Counted from the stretch's first letter, positions 1-8,353 are shown. The stretch is DNA of 47,077 bases from Flavobacterium piscinae (GCF_004122145.1 NZ_SBKQ01000019.1:1-47077), one strand, 5' to 3'. A program made the numbers and translations. Notes: a model not told the origin generated them from the letters alone.

Positions 1-268
1 GCGGTTAAGGGACTCGCACCCTCTAGAAAAATAACACCCCGAGAATTAGTTTTTGTAATCCAAATTTGTATTTTTGAACTATTTGAAAAGCTTTCGGGGT
101 GTGTCCTGCGGATGCAGGGCACACACACCGTGTATAATTAATGGCTAGTTCTAGCCTACTTACGAAAATCCTCACGGGTTTTCAATTTGGTTATTATTTA
201 CTAAATTAGGTGCTTAAACCACGCCACTAATCATACACAAGAAACGTTGCAAGTAATTTGAGAAACCT
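1..268. other. Structured non-coding flank, left of the broken lipoprotein gene
   Basis: No gene is seen here. The stretch holds several inverted repeats. An 11-bp stem pairs 99-109 with 114-124 around the loop GGAT (one G-T pair). A competing 9-bp stem pairs 34-42 with 94-102, and the two overlap at 99-102. A 15-bp imperfect inverted repeat (two mismatches) pairs 131-145 with 223-237 and encloses the perfect hairpin 143-148/151-156. The right end carries AAACGTTG at 242-249. Bases 1-26 on the minus strand resemble the T-arm and acceptor end of a tRNA, but no 5' half is present. A structured RNA, or the boundary of a mobile gene cassette, is inferred. Confidence 0.4.
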
Positions 269-830
269 ATGAGAAACCTAATAATAATTTCAATTTTATT
301 TTTGAGTTTAAGTTGCAAAAGTCAATGAAACCCAAAATAAAAATTTGATTTTCCCTGAAAACATAGTTCTATCCGATACTTTCTCTGAGCAAATTAAAGA
401 ACAGAAAAACGAGTTTTATAGAATATTTAGAAAAGATACAACGAGAATTAAAAGTTATTCTACCGAATTTATTTTAGACAAAATTGATAACAGTAAAGAG
501 TATCAATATATTTTTGAATCTGAATATTGGCTTGCTTTTAATTACAAAAAAATGATTCCCGAATTAATAAAACGGATAACAAATAATAAAGAAATCGGAT
601 TAATAAACACAGCGGATTTAATTATTTGGGAACGAATTGAAAGTGGAGATTTGAAATTTTATGGTCACGGTGGAATTGCTTTTGATGATTTATTTAAGAT
701 TTCTGGAAGAGCAAATCATTTATTGAAAAATATCACTGGAGAAGATTTCGGAAATGTAATGATGAATACTTCTCAAAATGAACTGACTGAATTACAAAAC
801 AAATGGATTGAATGGTTAAGTAAAATATAA
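269..830 (+). pseudogene. Lipoprotein gene of unknown function, broken by a frameshift
   Basis: An ATG at 269 opens a 19-residue reading frame with a lipoprotein-type signal peptide ending SLSCKSQ, followed at once by TGA (326-328). The rest of the protein continues in the next frame without a stop from about 321 to 830, and includes NETQNKNLIFPENIVLSD near its beginning. Read alone, the body has only a TTG (345) and no signal peptide, so a single indel near 320-328 most simply explains the pair. The body (about 165 residues) is acidic/lysine-rich, has an aromatic stretch around YWLAF and a central HGGIAFDD; I do not recognise its family. It stands alone between two structured flanks. It could be a true pseudogene, a sequencing error, or a phase-variable gene. 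Confidence 0.6.
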
Positions 831-1033
831 AAACTACTGGCAACAATGTAAATACAAAATAGTAGTAAATTCAACTGATGTAGCCCGCTTCAATTTATCT
901 TTAACTTGACAGGAAAGTGCCACGCATTCGGCTTATATTCTTATACTTACCGTTGTTCAACCTTAAAAAACTCTCAACTTTCAATAAAATGAAAAATAAA
1001 AAAAGTGAATGGAGAAATGAATCAAATCACTTT
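831..1033. other. Structured non-coding flank, right of the broken lipoprotein gene
   Basis: No gene is seen. Just after the stop codon lies GGCAACAATGTA (about 840-851), and near the other end ACTTACCGTTGTTCA (about 945-960). These form an imperfect inverted repeat sharing AACAA and GTAA blocks. The layout echoes the left flank, which also ends in a CGTTG motif. Cassette-like boundaries are an inference; the integron attC core (GTTRRRY) is not matched. Confidence 0.3.
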
Positions 1034-1654
1034 TTAAAAAATAGCACTATCCCCTTTTCCTTCTCGTATCACCACCGGTTCGCCTTCCGATAAATCAATA
1101 ATGGTGGAAGGTTGATTGTCGCCATAACCGCCATCTACAACCACATCCACGAGGTGTTGCCATTTTTCAAAAATGAGTTCGGGATCGGTAGAGTATTCCA
1201 ATACTTCATCGTCATCGTGAATGGAAGTGGACACAATCGGATTCCCTAATTGTTTTACAATTTCAAGTACAATGTTATTGTCAGGGACACGAATACCTAC
1301 TGTTTTTTTCTTTTTAAATTCTTTGGGTAAATTATTATTTCCGGGAAGAATAAATGTGTAAGGACCCGGCAGTGTTCGTTTTAAAATTTTAAAAGTAGGT
1401 GTATCAATTTGTTTAACATAATCGGAAAGGTTACTCAAATCTTTACAGATAAAGGAAAAATTTGCCTTTTCCAGTTTGATGCCTTTTATTTTGGCTATCC
1501 GTTCTAAAGCTTTCGTATTCGTAATATCGCATCCCAAACCATACACTGTATCGGTAGGATAAATGACCAATCCGCCTTCTTTTAAAACTTTAACTACTTT
1601 GGCAATCGCAGCTTCATTTGGATTTTCGGGATATATTTTAATAAATTGAGCCAT
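1034..1654 (-). CDS. YciO/YrdC/Sua5-family protein (annotated L-threonylcarbamoyladenylate synthase type)
   Basis: This 206-residue protein has the YrdC-like fold seen in enzymes that make threonylcarbamoyl-AMP for the t6A37 modification of tRNA. Visible family features are GGLVIYPTDTVYGLGCD near residues 27-43, LPGPYTFIL near 94-102, the GIRVPD segment and STSIHDDDE. The segment after the first helix (KANFSFICKDLSNLS) and the C-terminal PVVIREGKGD resemble the YciO branch rather than TsaC/Sua5 proper, whose KxR motif is not evident. Whether it has the synthase activity is therefore unsure; a second, canonical enzyme may exist elsewhere. It is a single gene, the last of the minus-strand genes before the ribosomal operon terminator. 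Confidence 0.8.
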   Translation of the reverse strand: MAQFIKIYPENPNEAAIAKVVKVLKEGGLVIYPTDTVYGLGCDITNTKALERIAKIKGIKLEKANFSFICKDLSNLSDYVKQIDTPTFKILKRTLPGPYTFILPGNNNLPKEFKKKKTVGIRVPDNNIVLEIVKQLGNPIVSTSIHDDDEVLEYSTDPELIFEKWQHLVDVVVDGGYGDNQPSTIIDLSEGEPVVIREGKGDSAIF

Positions 1655-1711
1655 GAGACAAATTTAAACAACTAAATAATTATACAAGCTAATTACTGAG
1701 GTATTTTTCTA

Positions 1712-1740
1712 AATAAAAAAACCCTACCGAAGCAGGGTTT
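1712..1740 (-). terminator. Rho-independent terminator of the rpsF-rpsR-rplI operon
   Basis: A 7-bp stem (1719-1725 with 1734-1740) around a TTCGG-containing loop is followed on the minus strand by a run of T. It lies 23 bases after the rplI stop codon. Confidence 0.85.
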
Positions 1741-1762
1741 TAAAATTTTATGCAGTGGAATA

Positions 1763-2203
1763 TTATTGCTCAGCAACAATTTCGTATGGCAATTCAATTA
1801 CAACGTTTCTGTGTAAACGAACGGTTGCATTGTATTTTCCTGTTCTTTTTACAGTTCCGGAAGTAACAAACTTTCTATCAATCGCGTGTCCTGCTTTTTC
1901 TAAAGCCTCCACAATATCGATGTTTGTGATTGAACCAAATAATTTCTCACCACCTGCTTTGGCAGTAATTTTGATATCCAAAGCTTTTAATGTTTCAGCT
2001 AATTTCTTAGCATCATCCACTAATTTTTGCTCTTTGTGAGCTTTTTGCTTTAAATTCTCAGCCAATACTTTTTTAGCAGAAGGAGTTGCTAATGTAGCGA
2101 ATCCTTGAGGAATTAAAAAGTTTCTTCCGTAACCCGGTTTTACTGTAACGATATCGTCTTTAAAACCTAAATTTTGAACGTCTTGTTTTAAGATTAGTTC
2201 CAT
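1763..2203 (-). CDS. rplI: 50S ribosomal protein L9
   Basis: This protein binds 23S rRNA in the large subunit and projects from it. At 146 residues it has the normal length. The N-terminal RNA-binding domain shows the L9 signature GYGRNFLIPQGFA near residues 24-36, then a lysine-rich connecting helix and a C-terminal domain starting near residue 75. It is the last gene of the rpsF-rpsR-rplI operon, 62 bases after rpsR and just ahead of a terminator. The 94-residue frame on the opposite strand is a shadow. Confidence 0.97.
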   Translation of the reverse strand: MELILKQDVQNLGFKDDIVTVKPGYGRNFLIPQGFATLATPSAKKVLAENLKQKAHKEQKLVDDAKKLAETLKALDIKITAKAGGEKLFGSITNIDIVEALEKAGHAIDRKFVTSGTVKRTGKYNATVRLHRNVVIELPYEIVAEQ

Positions 2204-2265
2204 GTTGTTGTCCTTTTTTTGTAGAAGTTAGCCCGTCCATGACGAGGCAACAACTTAATTAATTA

Positions 2266-2562
2266 TTATTTTAATAAATCCGCCACATAAGGCATTAACG
2301 CTAAATGTCTTGCTCTTTTCACAGCAACTGACACTTTTCTTTGGTATTTTAAAGAAGTACCGGTTAAACGTCTTGGTAAAATTTTACCTTGCTCGTTTAC
2401 AAATTTCAATAAAAAGTCGGCATCTTTATAATCAATGTATTTAATACCTGATTTTTTAAAACGACAATACTTTTTAGTTTTGTTTGTATCTATGTTTAAA
2501 GGAGTAAGATATCTGATATCCCCTTCTTTTTTTCCTTTTGCTGATTGTTCGATTGTTGACAT
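2266..2562 (-). CDS. rpsR: 30S ribosomal protein S18
   Basis: This small-subunit protein pairs with S6 on the platform of the 30S subunit. It is 98 residues, with a family-typical basic core: [18 protein letters not shown], then [32 protein letters not shown] across residues 55-95 (quoted in parts). The N-terminus [14 protein letters not shown] is a lineage-specific tail. It starts 5 bases after the rpsF stop, so the two are probably translationally coupled. Confidence 0.97.
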   Translation of the reverse strand: MSTIEQSAKGKKEGDIRYLTPLNIDTNKTKKYCRFKKSGIKYIDYKDADFLLKFVNEQGKILPRRLTGTSLKYQRKVSVAVKRARHLALMPYVADLLK

Positions 2563-2567
2563 CGTAA

Positions 2568-2906
2568 TTACGCTTTAACTTTTAATTTTTCTCTTCTTCT
2601 CTCTGCCCAAGAAATGGCGTGTTTATCTAAACTTACCGTTAGAAAACGCATAATTCTTTCGTCACGTCTTAATTCTGTTTCAAAACCTAAAATTGCATCT
2701 GCAGGAGCTTTGAATTCGAATAAATGGTAAAAACCACTTTTCTTGTGTTGGATTTCATAGGCTAACTTTTTTAGTCCCCAATCCTCTTTGGATACCATCT
2801 GTGCCCCTTTGGCGGTAAGAAAATCTTCGAATTTGCTTACTGTTTCCTTTACCTGTTGTTCAGATAAAACGGGATTCAAGATGAAAACAGCTTCATAATG
2901 ATTCAT
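2568..2906 (-). CDS. rpsF: 30S ribosomal protein S6
   Basis: This protein binds 16S rRNA together with S18. It is 112 residues, the usual size, starting [19 protein letters not shown] and carrying the expected hydrophobic segments GLKKLAYEI and FYHLFEF. It is the first gene of the ribosomal operon rpsF-rpsR-rplI, the conserved order in bacteria. A well-matched Bacteroidetes promoter lies 33 bases upstream of its start codon. Confidence 0.97.
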   Translation of the reverse strand: MNHYEAVFILNPVLSEQQVKETVSKFEDFLTAKGAQMVSKEDWGLKKLAYEIQHKKSGFYHLFEFKAPADAILGFETELRRDERIMRFLTVSLDKHAISWAERRREKLKVKA

Positions 2907-2938
2907 AATAATTTACTTTAAAATTGTTAAATTGGGTG

Positions 2939-2968
2939 CAAAAGTAAGAAATTATTTTTAAATCACAA
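2939..2968 (-). promoter_or_regulatory. Promoter of the rpsF operon
   Basis: On the minus strand TTG (2966-2968) is followed after exactly 19 bases by TACTTTTG (2939-2946). This matches the Bacteroidetes housekeeping consensus TTG-N19-TAnnTTTG. It is the best promoter match found in the window and supports the phylum assignment. Confidence 0.8.
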
Positions 2969-3075
2969 GCTCAAACCATAAATAATCGACATAAAGCAAA
3001 AAAAAACGAAAAAAATTAGTTTTTATCGATGAAATGCATTATGTTTGTTTCACCAAATCTATAATAAATCGAATT

Positions 3076-3771
3076 ATGAAACTAAATTGTGTCGTAGTCG
3101 ATGACAGTTCTATCCAAAGAATGATCATCACGAAGTTAGTTAATAATCACCAAAATTTACATCTTGTAGGTGATTTTTCTAACGCAATTGAAGCAAAGAG
3201 TTGTATGTCCATACACTCTGTTGACCTTATTTTTTTAGATATCGAAATGCCTATTATCAATGGTTTCGATTTTCTTGATGGTTTAAAAAACAAACCACAA
3301 ATTATTTTTATCACTTCAAAAGCGGATTATGCCGTGAAAGCTTTTGATTATGATGCCACCGATTACTTACAAAAACCAATTTCCGTTGACCGTTTCGATT
3401 CTGCTGTAAAAAGAGCAATCGATATGCACAAATTGAGAAATGAAGTGACTGAAGAAGAAGGTGATTACATCTTTATTAAAAGTAATCTGAAAAAACTAAA
3501 AGTATTCACTTCAAAAATCAAGTGGATTGAAGCGTATGGTGACTATGTAAAAGTGGTGACCGACGAAGACAGCAACTTGGTGCTTTCTACCATGAAATCG
3601 TTTGAAAATGATTTATCGAAAGACCGATTCTTACGTGTACACAAATCTTTTATTGTGAACATTGATAAAATTGAACGATTCAACAGTAAGTTTGCCGAAA
3701 TTGGTGTAACCAAAATTCCTTTAAGCCGAAACAAAAAAGACGATTTGAAGAAAGCTTTAGCAATTGCCTAA
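3076..3771 (+). CDS. LytTR-family response regulator (orphan)
   Basis: This 231-residue regulator has an N-terminal receiver domain and a C-terminal LytTR DNA-binding domain. The receiver shows the acidic pair D9-D10, the phospho-acceptor D55 in FLDIEMP, and a conserved TSK near residue 95. The LytTR domain runs from about residue 130 (FIKSNLKKLKVF) to the end and contains IKWIEAYGDYVKV and FLRVHKSFIVNIDKI. A longer frame starts at 3034, but a -7 element TATGTTTG lies at 3040-3047, inside that extension, so the ATG at 3076 is preferred. No histidine kinase is adjacent, so its partner must be elsewhere. It converges on priA with a 4-base overlap of the stop codons. Confidence 0.9.
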   Translation: MKLNCVVVDDSSIQRMIITKLVNNHQNLHLVGDFSNAIEAKSCMSIHSVDLIFLDIEMPIINGFDFLDGLKNKPQIIFITSKADYAVKAFDYDATDYLQKPISVDRFDSAVKRAIDMHKLRNEVTEEEGDYIFIKSNLKKLKVFTSKIKWIEAYGDYVKVVTDEDSNLVLSTMKSFENDLSKDRFLRVHKSFIVNIDKIERFNSKFAEIGVTKIPLSRNKKDDLKKALAIA

Positions 3772-6218
3772 CCAAAATCAACATTTACTACAAGCTTTAC
3801 AGATCTATATTGCGAAATAACATCAAAACTATTCAGTACTTTCTGAATAGTTTTTTTTGTGCCTTGTAACGAAACCGAATCCGGGATTTTGATCACAATG
3901 GTTCTGATGTATTCATTTCTGATTTTGCTCACCGCCGGTTCCTCCGGTCCTAAGACAGGCATTTTCAGCTGTTGACTCAATACCTGGTATAACCACATCG
4001 AACTTTCTTTCACTTTTTCATATTCTTTATGACGAAGTGTTATTTTTATAAGCTTGAAAAAAGGAGGATATTTAAAAATCTGTCGCTCATACAACTGTTC
4101 TTTAAACATACCTATATAATTATTGTGTGTCACTTGTTGAATGGTATTGTGATTTGGATTATACGTTTGAATCACCACTTTACCTCTTTTATCGGCTCTT
4201 CCTGCCCTACCCGATACCTGTGCCATCATTTGGTAACTCCGTTCAAAAGCTCTGAAATCAGGAAAATAAAGCATGTTATCCGCATTTAGGATTCCCACCA
4301 AACTCACATTGTCAAAATCCAATCCTTTGGCTAACATTTGCGTACCAACCAAAATATCAACTTCTCGATTTTGGAATTTATCAATAATTTTATCGTAGCC
4401 AAATTTTCCACGAGTAGTATCCTGATCCATGCGTTGGATTTTTTTGTTGGGAAATAAAGTCGCTAATTCCAATTCAATTTGTTCCGTTCCAAAGCCTTTA
4501 GTGGTTAAATCAACACTGGAACATTGGTGACAATGAGTTGGTTTGGCTATTGAATGTCCGCAATAATGACAACGCAATTGGTTTTTAAATTTGTGATAGG
4601 TTAAACTCACATCGCAATTCGGGCATTGCGGAATGTGTCCGCAGGTCATGCATTCCAATAAAGGAGCATATCCTCTTCTGTTTTGAAACAGAATCACTTG
4701 TTCACCTAATGTCAACGCCGTAGTGATTTCCTCAATTAATGTATCGCTAAAATGTCCATTCATCCGTTTGCGGAAATAGCTGTCTTTTAAATCAACCAAA
4801 ATTACTTCCGGTAAAGGCGTGTTATTGTAGCGTTCAAAGAGTTCAACCAACGCATATTTTTGATTCTCTACATTATAATAGGTTTCCAAACTGGGTGTTG
4901 CGGAGCCCAATAAAACTTTGGCCTGGTGAAATTTAGCCAAAACTGTCACTGCATCACGAGCATGATAACGTGGAGCCGGATCGGTTTGTTTGAAATTTTG
5001 TTCGTGTTCTTCATCCACAATCACCAATCCCAATTCGGAAAAAGGCAAAAACATGGCTGACCGTGCACCGATGACCACCTGTGCTTTTGGAGAATTTTGA
5101 AGTACTTGATTCCATACTTCCACCCGTTCATTATTGTTGTATTTGGAATGAAAAACCGCTACTTTATTGCCAAAAAACTTTCGCAAACGAGAAACTAATT
5201 GCGTGGTGAGTGCAATTTCGGGCAAAAGAAATAAAATCTGTTTGCCGGTTTGCATAGTTTCTTGGATGAGTTTGCTGTAAATTTCTGTTTTACCACTGGA
5301 GGTTACACCGTGTAACAAACAGATATCTTTGGTTGTAAAATGGTTTTTAATTTCATCCAAAGCCTTTTGTTGTGATTGACTTAAAGTGAGGTCTTTTGCA
5401 TTTTCAACTTCATTAAAATCGGTACGATCTTGAATGAGGTGGTATTCTTCAAATACTTCTTTTTCAATTAACTTTTTTAACACACTTGAGTTGGAAGAGG
5501 TAAAATCAATAAGTTGTTTCGCAGAAATTGGTTTCTTTTCTGAAACATGTAACTGAAAATAACCTAATAAAAGTTCTTTTTGTTTTTCAGCTTTAATGGA
5601 ATTCAACAGTTCATTCAAACGTTCATCTGTTGAAAAATTCTCATGAAGTTTGATGTATTTGACTAATTTCGGTTTATACGATTCATGTATTTCTTCTTGG
5701 AGAGAAACAACACTTTTGTCAATTAATTTTTGAAGAAGAGGTAAAACATTTTTTTTGTTGAGAATAGAAACAACATCATTCACTTTCAGCGAACTTTGAT
5801 ATTGAAGAGCTTCAAATACTAAAAATTCATCATCAGTTAACGTTTTTTCATCAACTAATTCACCTTGTTTTAATGAAATAACCGTCTCACTTTCCAACAA
5901 AAATCCGGAAGGTAAGGCCGCTCGATATACTTCGCCAATGGAACACATATAATAGGATGCAATCCACTGCCAATGTTTTAACTGTACTTCATTTACAATT
6001 GCATTTTCATCCAGAATTTGATGAATTTCTTTCGCTTCGTATAAAGTCGGTGGATTTTGATGGGTTTCAATGGCAAGAGCCGTATACATTTTACTTTTTC
6101 CAAACGGAACGGCAATTCGCATGCCGGGTTTAATATACTTATACTCCGTTTCCGAAACTTGATAAGTAAAGGTTTTATCGAGTGCCAAAGGCAAAATAAC
6201 TTCAACGAAGTGGGACAT
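3768..6218 (-). CDS. priA: Primosomal protein N' (replication restart helicase PriA)
   Basis: PriA recognises stalled forks and reloads the replicative helicase. It is 816 residues. The order is an N-terminal 3'-end-binding domain (FVEVILPLALDKTFTYQV), a winged-helix region, then the helicase core with Walker A GVTSSGKTE near residues 304-312 and the DEEH box. The zinc-binding insert shows CMTCGHIPQCPNCD followed by CHYCGH and CHQC, eight cysteines in pairs. Motifs GTQMLAKGLDF and QVSGRAGRADK complete the helicase. The 3' end of the coding sequence also holds the terminator of the convergent LytTR gene. Confidence 0.97.
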   Translation of the reverse strand: MSHFVEVILPLALDKTFTYQVSETEYKYIKPGMRIAVPFGKSKMYTALAIETHQNPPTLYEAKEIHQILDENAIVNEVQLKHWQWIASYYMCSIGEVYRAALPSGFLLESETVISLKQGELVDEKTLTDDEFLVFEALQYQSSLKVNDVVSILNKKNVLPLLQKLIDKSVVSLQEEIHESYKPKLVKYIKLHENFSTDERLNELLNSIKAEKQKELLLGYFQLHVSEKKPISAKQLIDFTSSNSSVLKKLIEKEVFEEYHLIQDRTDFNEVENAKDLTLSQSQQKALDEIKNHFTTKDICLLHGVTSSGKTEIYSKLIQETMQTGKQILFLLPEIALTTQLVSRLRKFFGNKVAVFHSKYNNNERVEVWNQVLQNSPKAQVVIGARSAMFLPFSELGLVIVDEEHEQNFKQTDPAPRYHARDAVTVLAKFHQAKVLLGSATPSLETYYNVENQKYALVELFERYNNTPLPEVILVDLKDSYFRKRMNGHFSDTLIEEITTALTLGEQVILFQNRRGYAPLLECMTCGHIPQCPNCDVSLTYHKFKNQLRCHYCGHSIAKPTHCHQCSSVDLTTKGFGTEQIELELATLFPNKKIQRMDQDTTRGKFGYDKIIDKFQNREVDILVGTQMLAKGLDFDNVSLVGILNADNMLYFPDFRAFERSYQMMAQVSGRAGRADKRGKVVIQTYNPNHNTIQQVTHNNYIGMFKEQLYERQIFKYPPFFKLIKITLRHKEYEKVKESSMWLYQVLSQQLKMPVLGPEEPAVSKIRNEYIRTIVIKIPDSVSLQGTKKTIQKVLNSFDVISQYRSVKLVVNVDFG
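3825..3858 (+). terminator. Intrinsic terminator of the LytTR gene, inside priA
   Basis: A perfect 12-bp stem pairs 3825-3836 with 3843-3854, loop of six bases, and the plus strand continues with T to 3858. It lies 54 bases after the LytTR stop and entirely within the 3' coding part of priA on the other strand. Confidence 0.75.
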
Positions 6219-6247
6219 ATTCAGGCAATTAATTCATTAAAAAGCAT

Positions 6248-7174
6248 TTAATCAAAAAGATTTTTCCTTTTTAACTTGTTGATAGTGGCATTCAATTCAA
6301 AACCAAGCAGCAGAATCATGCAATTAATCCAGATGTAAAACATTAAAATTAAAAGTGTTCCGATAGAGCCGTAAAGTTCGTTATACTTGGCAAATTTTAC
6401 AACATAAATTCCAAAAACATAGGAAGATAACAGAATTAAAATAGTCGTAAAAACTGAACCTATACTAATAAAAGAAATCTTTGAGGTTTCTTTTGCTCCA
6501 AACTTGAACAGTAAAGAAGTTGTGATTAAAATCATTAAAATTACAAAACCATAACGGGTAATTTCAATCAGAGAAATATTAGCATCAACAATTTCGTGAA
6601 GTTGTATTTTTTGAATTATTACCTCTGAAACGACGATGGCCGCAACGGTAACAATTAGAATAAAGGAAAAAAGCAATGACATCGCCAATGCAACTATATA
6701 TTGTCTGATAAAACTTCGTGAAATGGTGATGTGATAAGACGTTTCAAATCCGCCTAAAATAGCATTAATTCCGTTAGACATCAAAAAAATGGAAAGAATA
6801 AAACCTGATGAAAGAAGTCCTTTATAACTATTATTTAAAATATCATCAATAATGGTTTTTATGGCTTCAAAAGTAGTAGGTGGAACTCCTTCAGATACAA
6901 ATTTTAAAAAATCATCTTGAAAGTTATCAATCGGAATAAACGGAATCAGGTTTAATATAAATAACGCAAACGGAAACAAAGCCATAAAAAAACTAAACGC
7001 GATGGCTCCGGCACGATATGAAAAAGCTCCTTGTGCAATTCCGATGATGTATAATTCCATTAAATCATAGAACGACAAACCTTCTAACCAGGGAAGTTTA
7101 ATGCTCTTCATCAACCGAACCAGGTGGTTAATGACCGGTATTTTTTCCAGTTTTTGTTCTATTTCTACTGACAT
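6248..7174 (-). CDS. YihY/virulence factor BrkB family inner-membrane protein
   Basis: This 308-residue integral membrane protein has the YihY/BrkB fold. About six hydrophobic segments are visible. The family features AGAIAFSFFMALFPF (near residues 56-70), FILNLIPFIP and the late GSIGTLLILMFYIWINCMILLLG (in parts) are present. The N-terminal 50 residues are amphipathic and cytoplasmic by inference. Its molecular function is not settled for the family, despite old names such as ribonuclease BN. It lies 29 bases upstream of priA on the same strand and could be cotranscribed with it. Confidence 0.88.
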   Translation of the reverse strand: MSVEIEQKLEKIPVINHLVRLMKSIKLPWLEGLSFYDLMELYIIGIAQGAFSYRAGAIAFSFFMALFPFALFILNLIPFIPIDNFQDDFLKFVSEGVPPTTFEAIKTIIDDILNNSYKGLLSSGFILSIFLMSNGINAILGGFETSYHITISRSFIRQYIVALAMSLLFSFILIVTVAAIVVSEVIIQKIQLHEIVDANISLIEITRYGFVILMILITTSLLFKFGAKETSKISFISIGSVFTTILILLSSYVFGIYVVKFAKYNELYGSIGTLLILMFYIWINCMILLLGFELNATINKLKRKNLFD

Positions 7175-7213
7175 GTTTTGTCTAAGTCAATTATTCTAAT
7201 TAAATTTTATTTT

Positions 7214-7270
7214 GGAACGCGGATAAAACGGATTTACTTCGCAAAACGCTGATGAAAACGGATTTATTTT
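7214..7270. repeat. CGGAT-type dispersed intergenic repeat, copy 1
   Basis: The stretch contains repeated ACGGATTT and GGAACGCGGAT blocks. It resembles 24208-24275, where GGAACACGGATTCAACGGATT occurs in the same order with a following GCAAACGCTAAT. In both places the repeat sits next to a short-unit tandem repeat that abuts a minus-strand stop codon. Confidence 0.6.
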
Positions 7271-7327
7271 CTTAATTACTTCTACTACTGAAAACCGCTC
7301 CCGAAGTCTCGGGATGAAAACTGCCAT

Positions 7328-7383
7328 CTCTAAACTCCAAACTCCCGTCTCCCATCTCCCATCTCCCAACTCCCAACTTCTCC
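7328..7383. repeat. Octamer tandem repeat abutting the nadC stop codon
   Basis: About seven degenerate 7-8 base units of the type CTCCCATC / CTCCCAAC run up to the nadC stop codon (7384-7386). On the transcribed minus strand the sequence is a G- and A-rich GGGAGATG / GGGAGTT repeat forming the start of the nadC 3' untranslated region. No terminator hairpin is visible. Confidence 0.7.
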
Positions 7384-8241
7384 CTAAAAAGCCTTCAAAC
7401 TCAAATCCATATTATACACCGAATGCGTCAAGGCACCGGATGAAATATAATTCACACCACATTCCGCATACTGACGGATAGTGTTTTCATTGATGTTTCC
7501 TGAACTTTCGGTTAAACATTGGTTGCCAATTAATTTCACTGCTTCTCGCGTTGTTTCATAATTAAAATTGTCTAATAAGATTCGGTAAACGCCACCACTT
7601 TTCAAAATTTCCTCCACTTCATTTAAATTTCTGGCTTCCACTATGATTTTTAAATCCAATTGATTTTCGGTTAAATAATCTTTTGTTTTTTGAATCGCTT
7701 TTGCAATGCCACCGGCAAAATCATTGTGATTGTCTTTTAACATAATCATATCATATAATGCAAACCGATGATTTTCGCCACCACCAATCTTCACCGCCCA
7801 CTTTTCTGCTGCTCGAAATCCGGGAGTGGTTTTGCGAGTATCTAATACTTTAGTAGATGTTCCTTCCAATAAATCAACATACATTTTTGTTTTGGTGGCA
7901 ATGGCACTCATGCGTTGCATGGAATTGAGTACTAATCGTTCTGCTTTTAAAATCGATTGCGAACTTCCATACACATGAAAAACAATGTCACCGTAATTGA
8001 CAAAACTCCCGTCTTGAATAAAGGTTTCTACTTCTAAATCGGCATCCACCTGTTTAAAAACCATTTTAGCAAATTCTACGCCGGCTATAATTCCTTTGTC
8101 TTTAACTAGTAATTTTGCTTTTCCGGTTTCTGATTTTGGAATACAAGCTAAGGAACTGTGATCGCCATCGCCAATATCTTCTCTGATTCCGTTTTGTATG
8201 ATGCGTTGAAGTTCGTTTTGAAATTGGGCTTCTGTAATCAT
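7384..8241 (-). CDS. nadC: Nicotinate-nucleotide pyrophosphorylase (carboxylating)
   Basis: This enzyme converts quinolinate and PRPP to nicotinate mononucleotide, CO2 and pyrophosphate in de novo NAD synthesis. It is 285 residues, the usual length. Visible motifs are REDIGDGDHSS near residues 20-30, ERLVLNSMQRMSAIAT (quinolinate/PRPP site region), DTRKTTPGFR, the GGGENHRFALYDMIMLKDNH segment (in parts), and ESSGNINENTIRQYAECGVNYISSG (in parts) near the C-terminus. nadA and nadB are not in this window. Confidence 0.96.
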   Translation of the reverse strand: MITEAQFQNELQRIIQNGIREDIGDGDHSSLACIPKSETGKAKLLVKDKGIIAGVEFAKMVFKQVDADLEVETFIQDGSFVNYGDIVFHVYGSSQSILKAERLVLNSMQRMSAIATKTKMYVDLLEGTSTKVLDTRKTTPGFRAAEKWAVKIGGGENHRFALYDMIMLKDNHNDFAGGIAKAIQKTKDYLTENQLDLKIIVEARNLNEVEEILKSGGVYRILLDNFNYETTREAVKLIGNQCLTESSGNINENTIRQYAECGVNYISSGALTHSVYNMDLSLKAF

Positions 8242-8304
8242 AAATATAAATGTATCGAATGGCTAAAATAGGAAATCGTTTCGTTTTTTTGATACTTTTT
8301 TACA

Positions 8305-8330
8305 TAAAAAAAACCACGAAATTCGTGGTT
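8305..8330 (-). terminator. Terminator downstream of the DUF2892 gene
   Basis: The inverted repeat 8312-8320/8322-8330 (AACCACGAA and its complement) is followed on the minus strand by eight T. It lies 24 bases after the stop of the DUF2892 gene. Confidence 0.8.
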
Positions 8331-8353
8331 GTATTCTTTATTTACTATGAAAT

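Noticed and set aside
242..960. CGTTG-ended flanks as integron attC sites
   Set aside because: The core sites do not fit GTTRRRY/RYYYAAC and no integrase is seen; kept only as a general cassette hypothesis.
1755..2039. 94-codon open frame opposite rplI
   Set aside because: It is fully antisense to a certain ribosomal protein gene and its product looks like no protein family.
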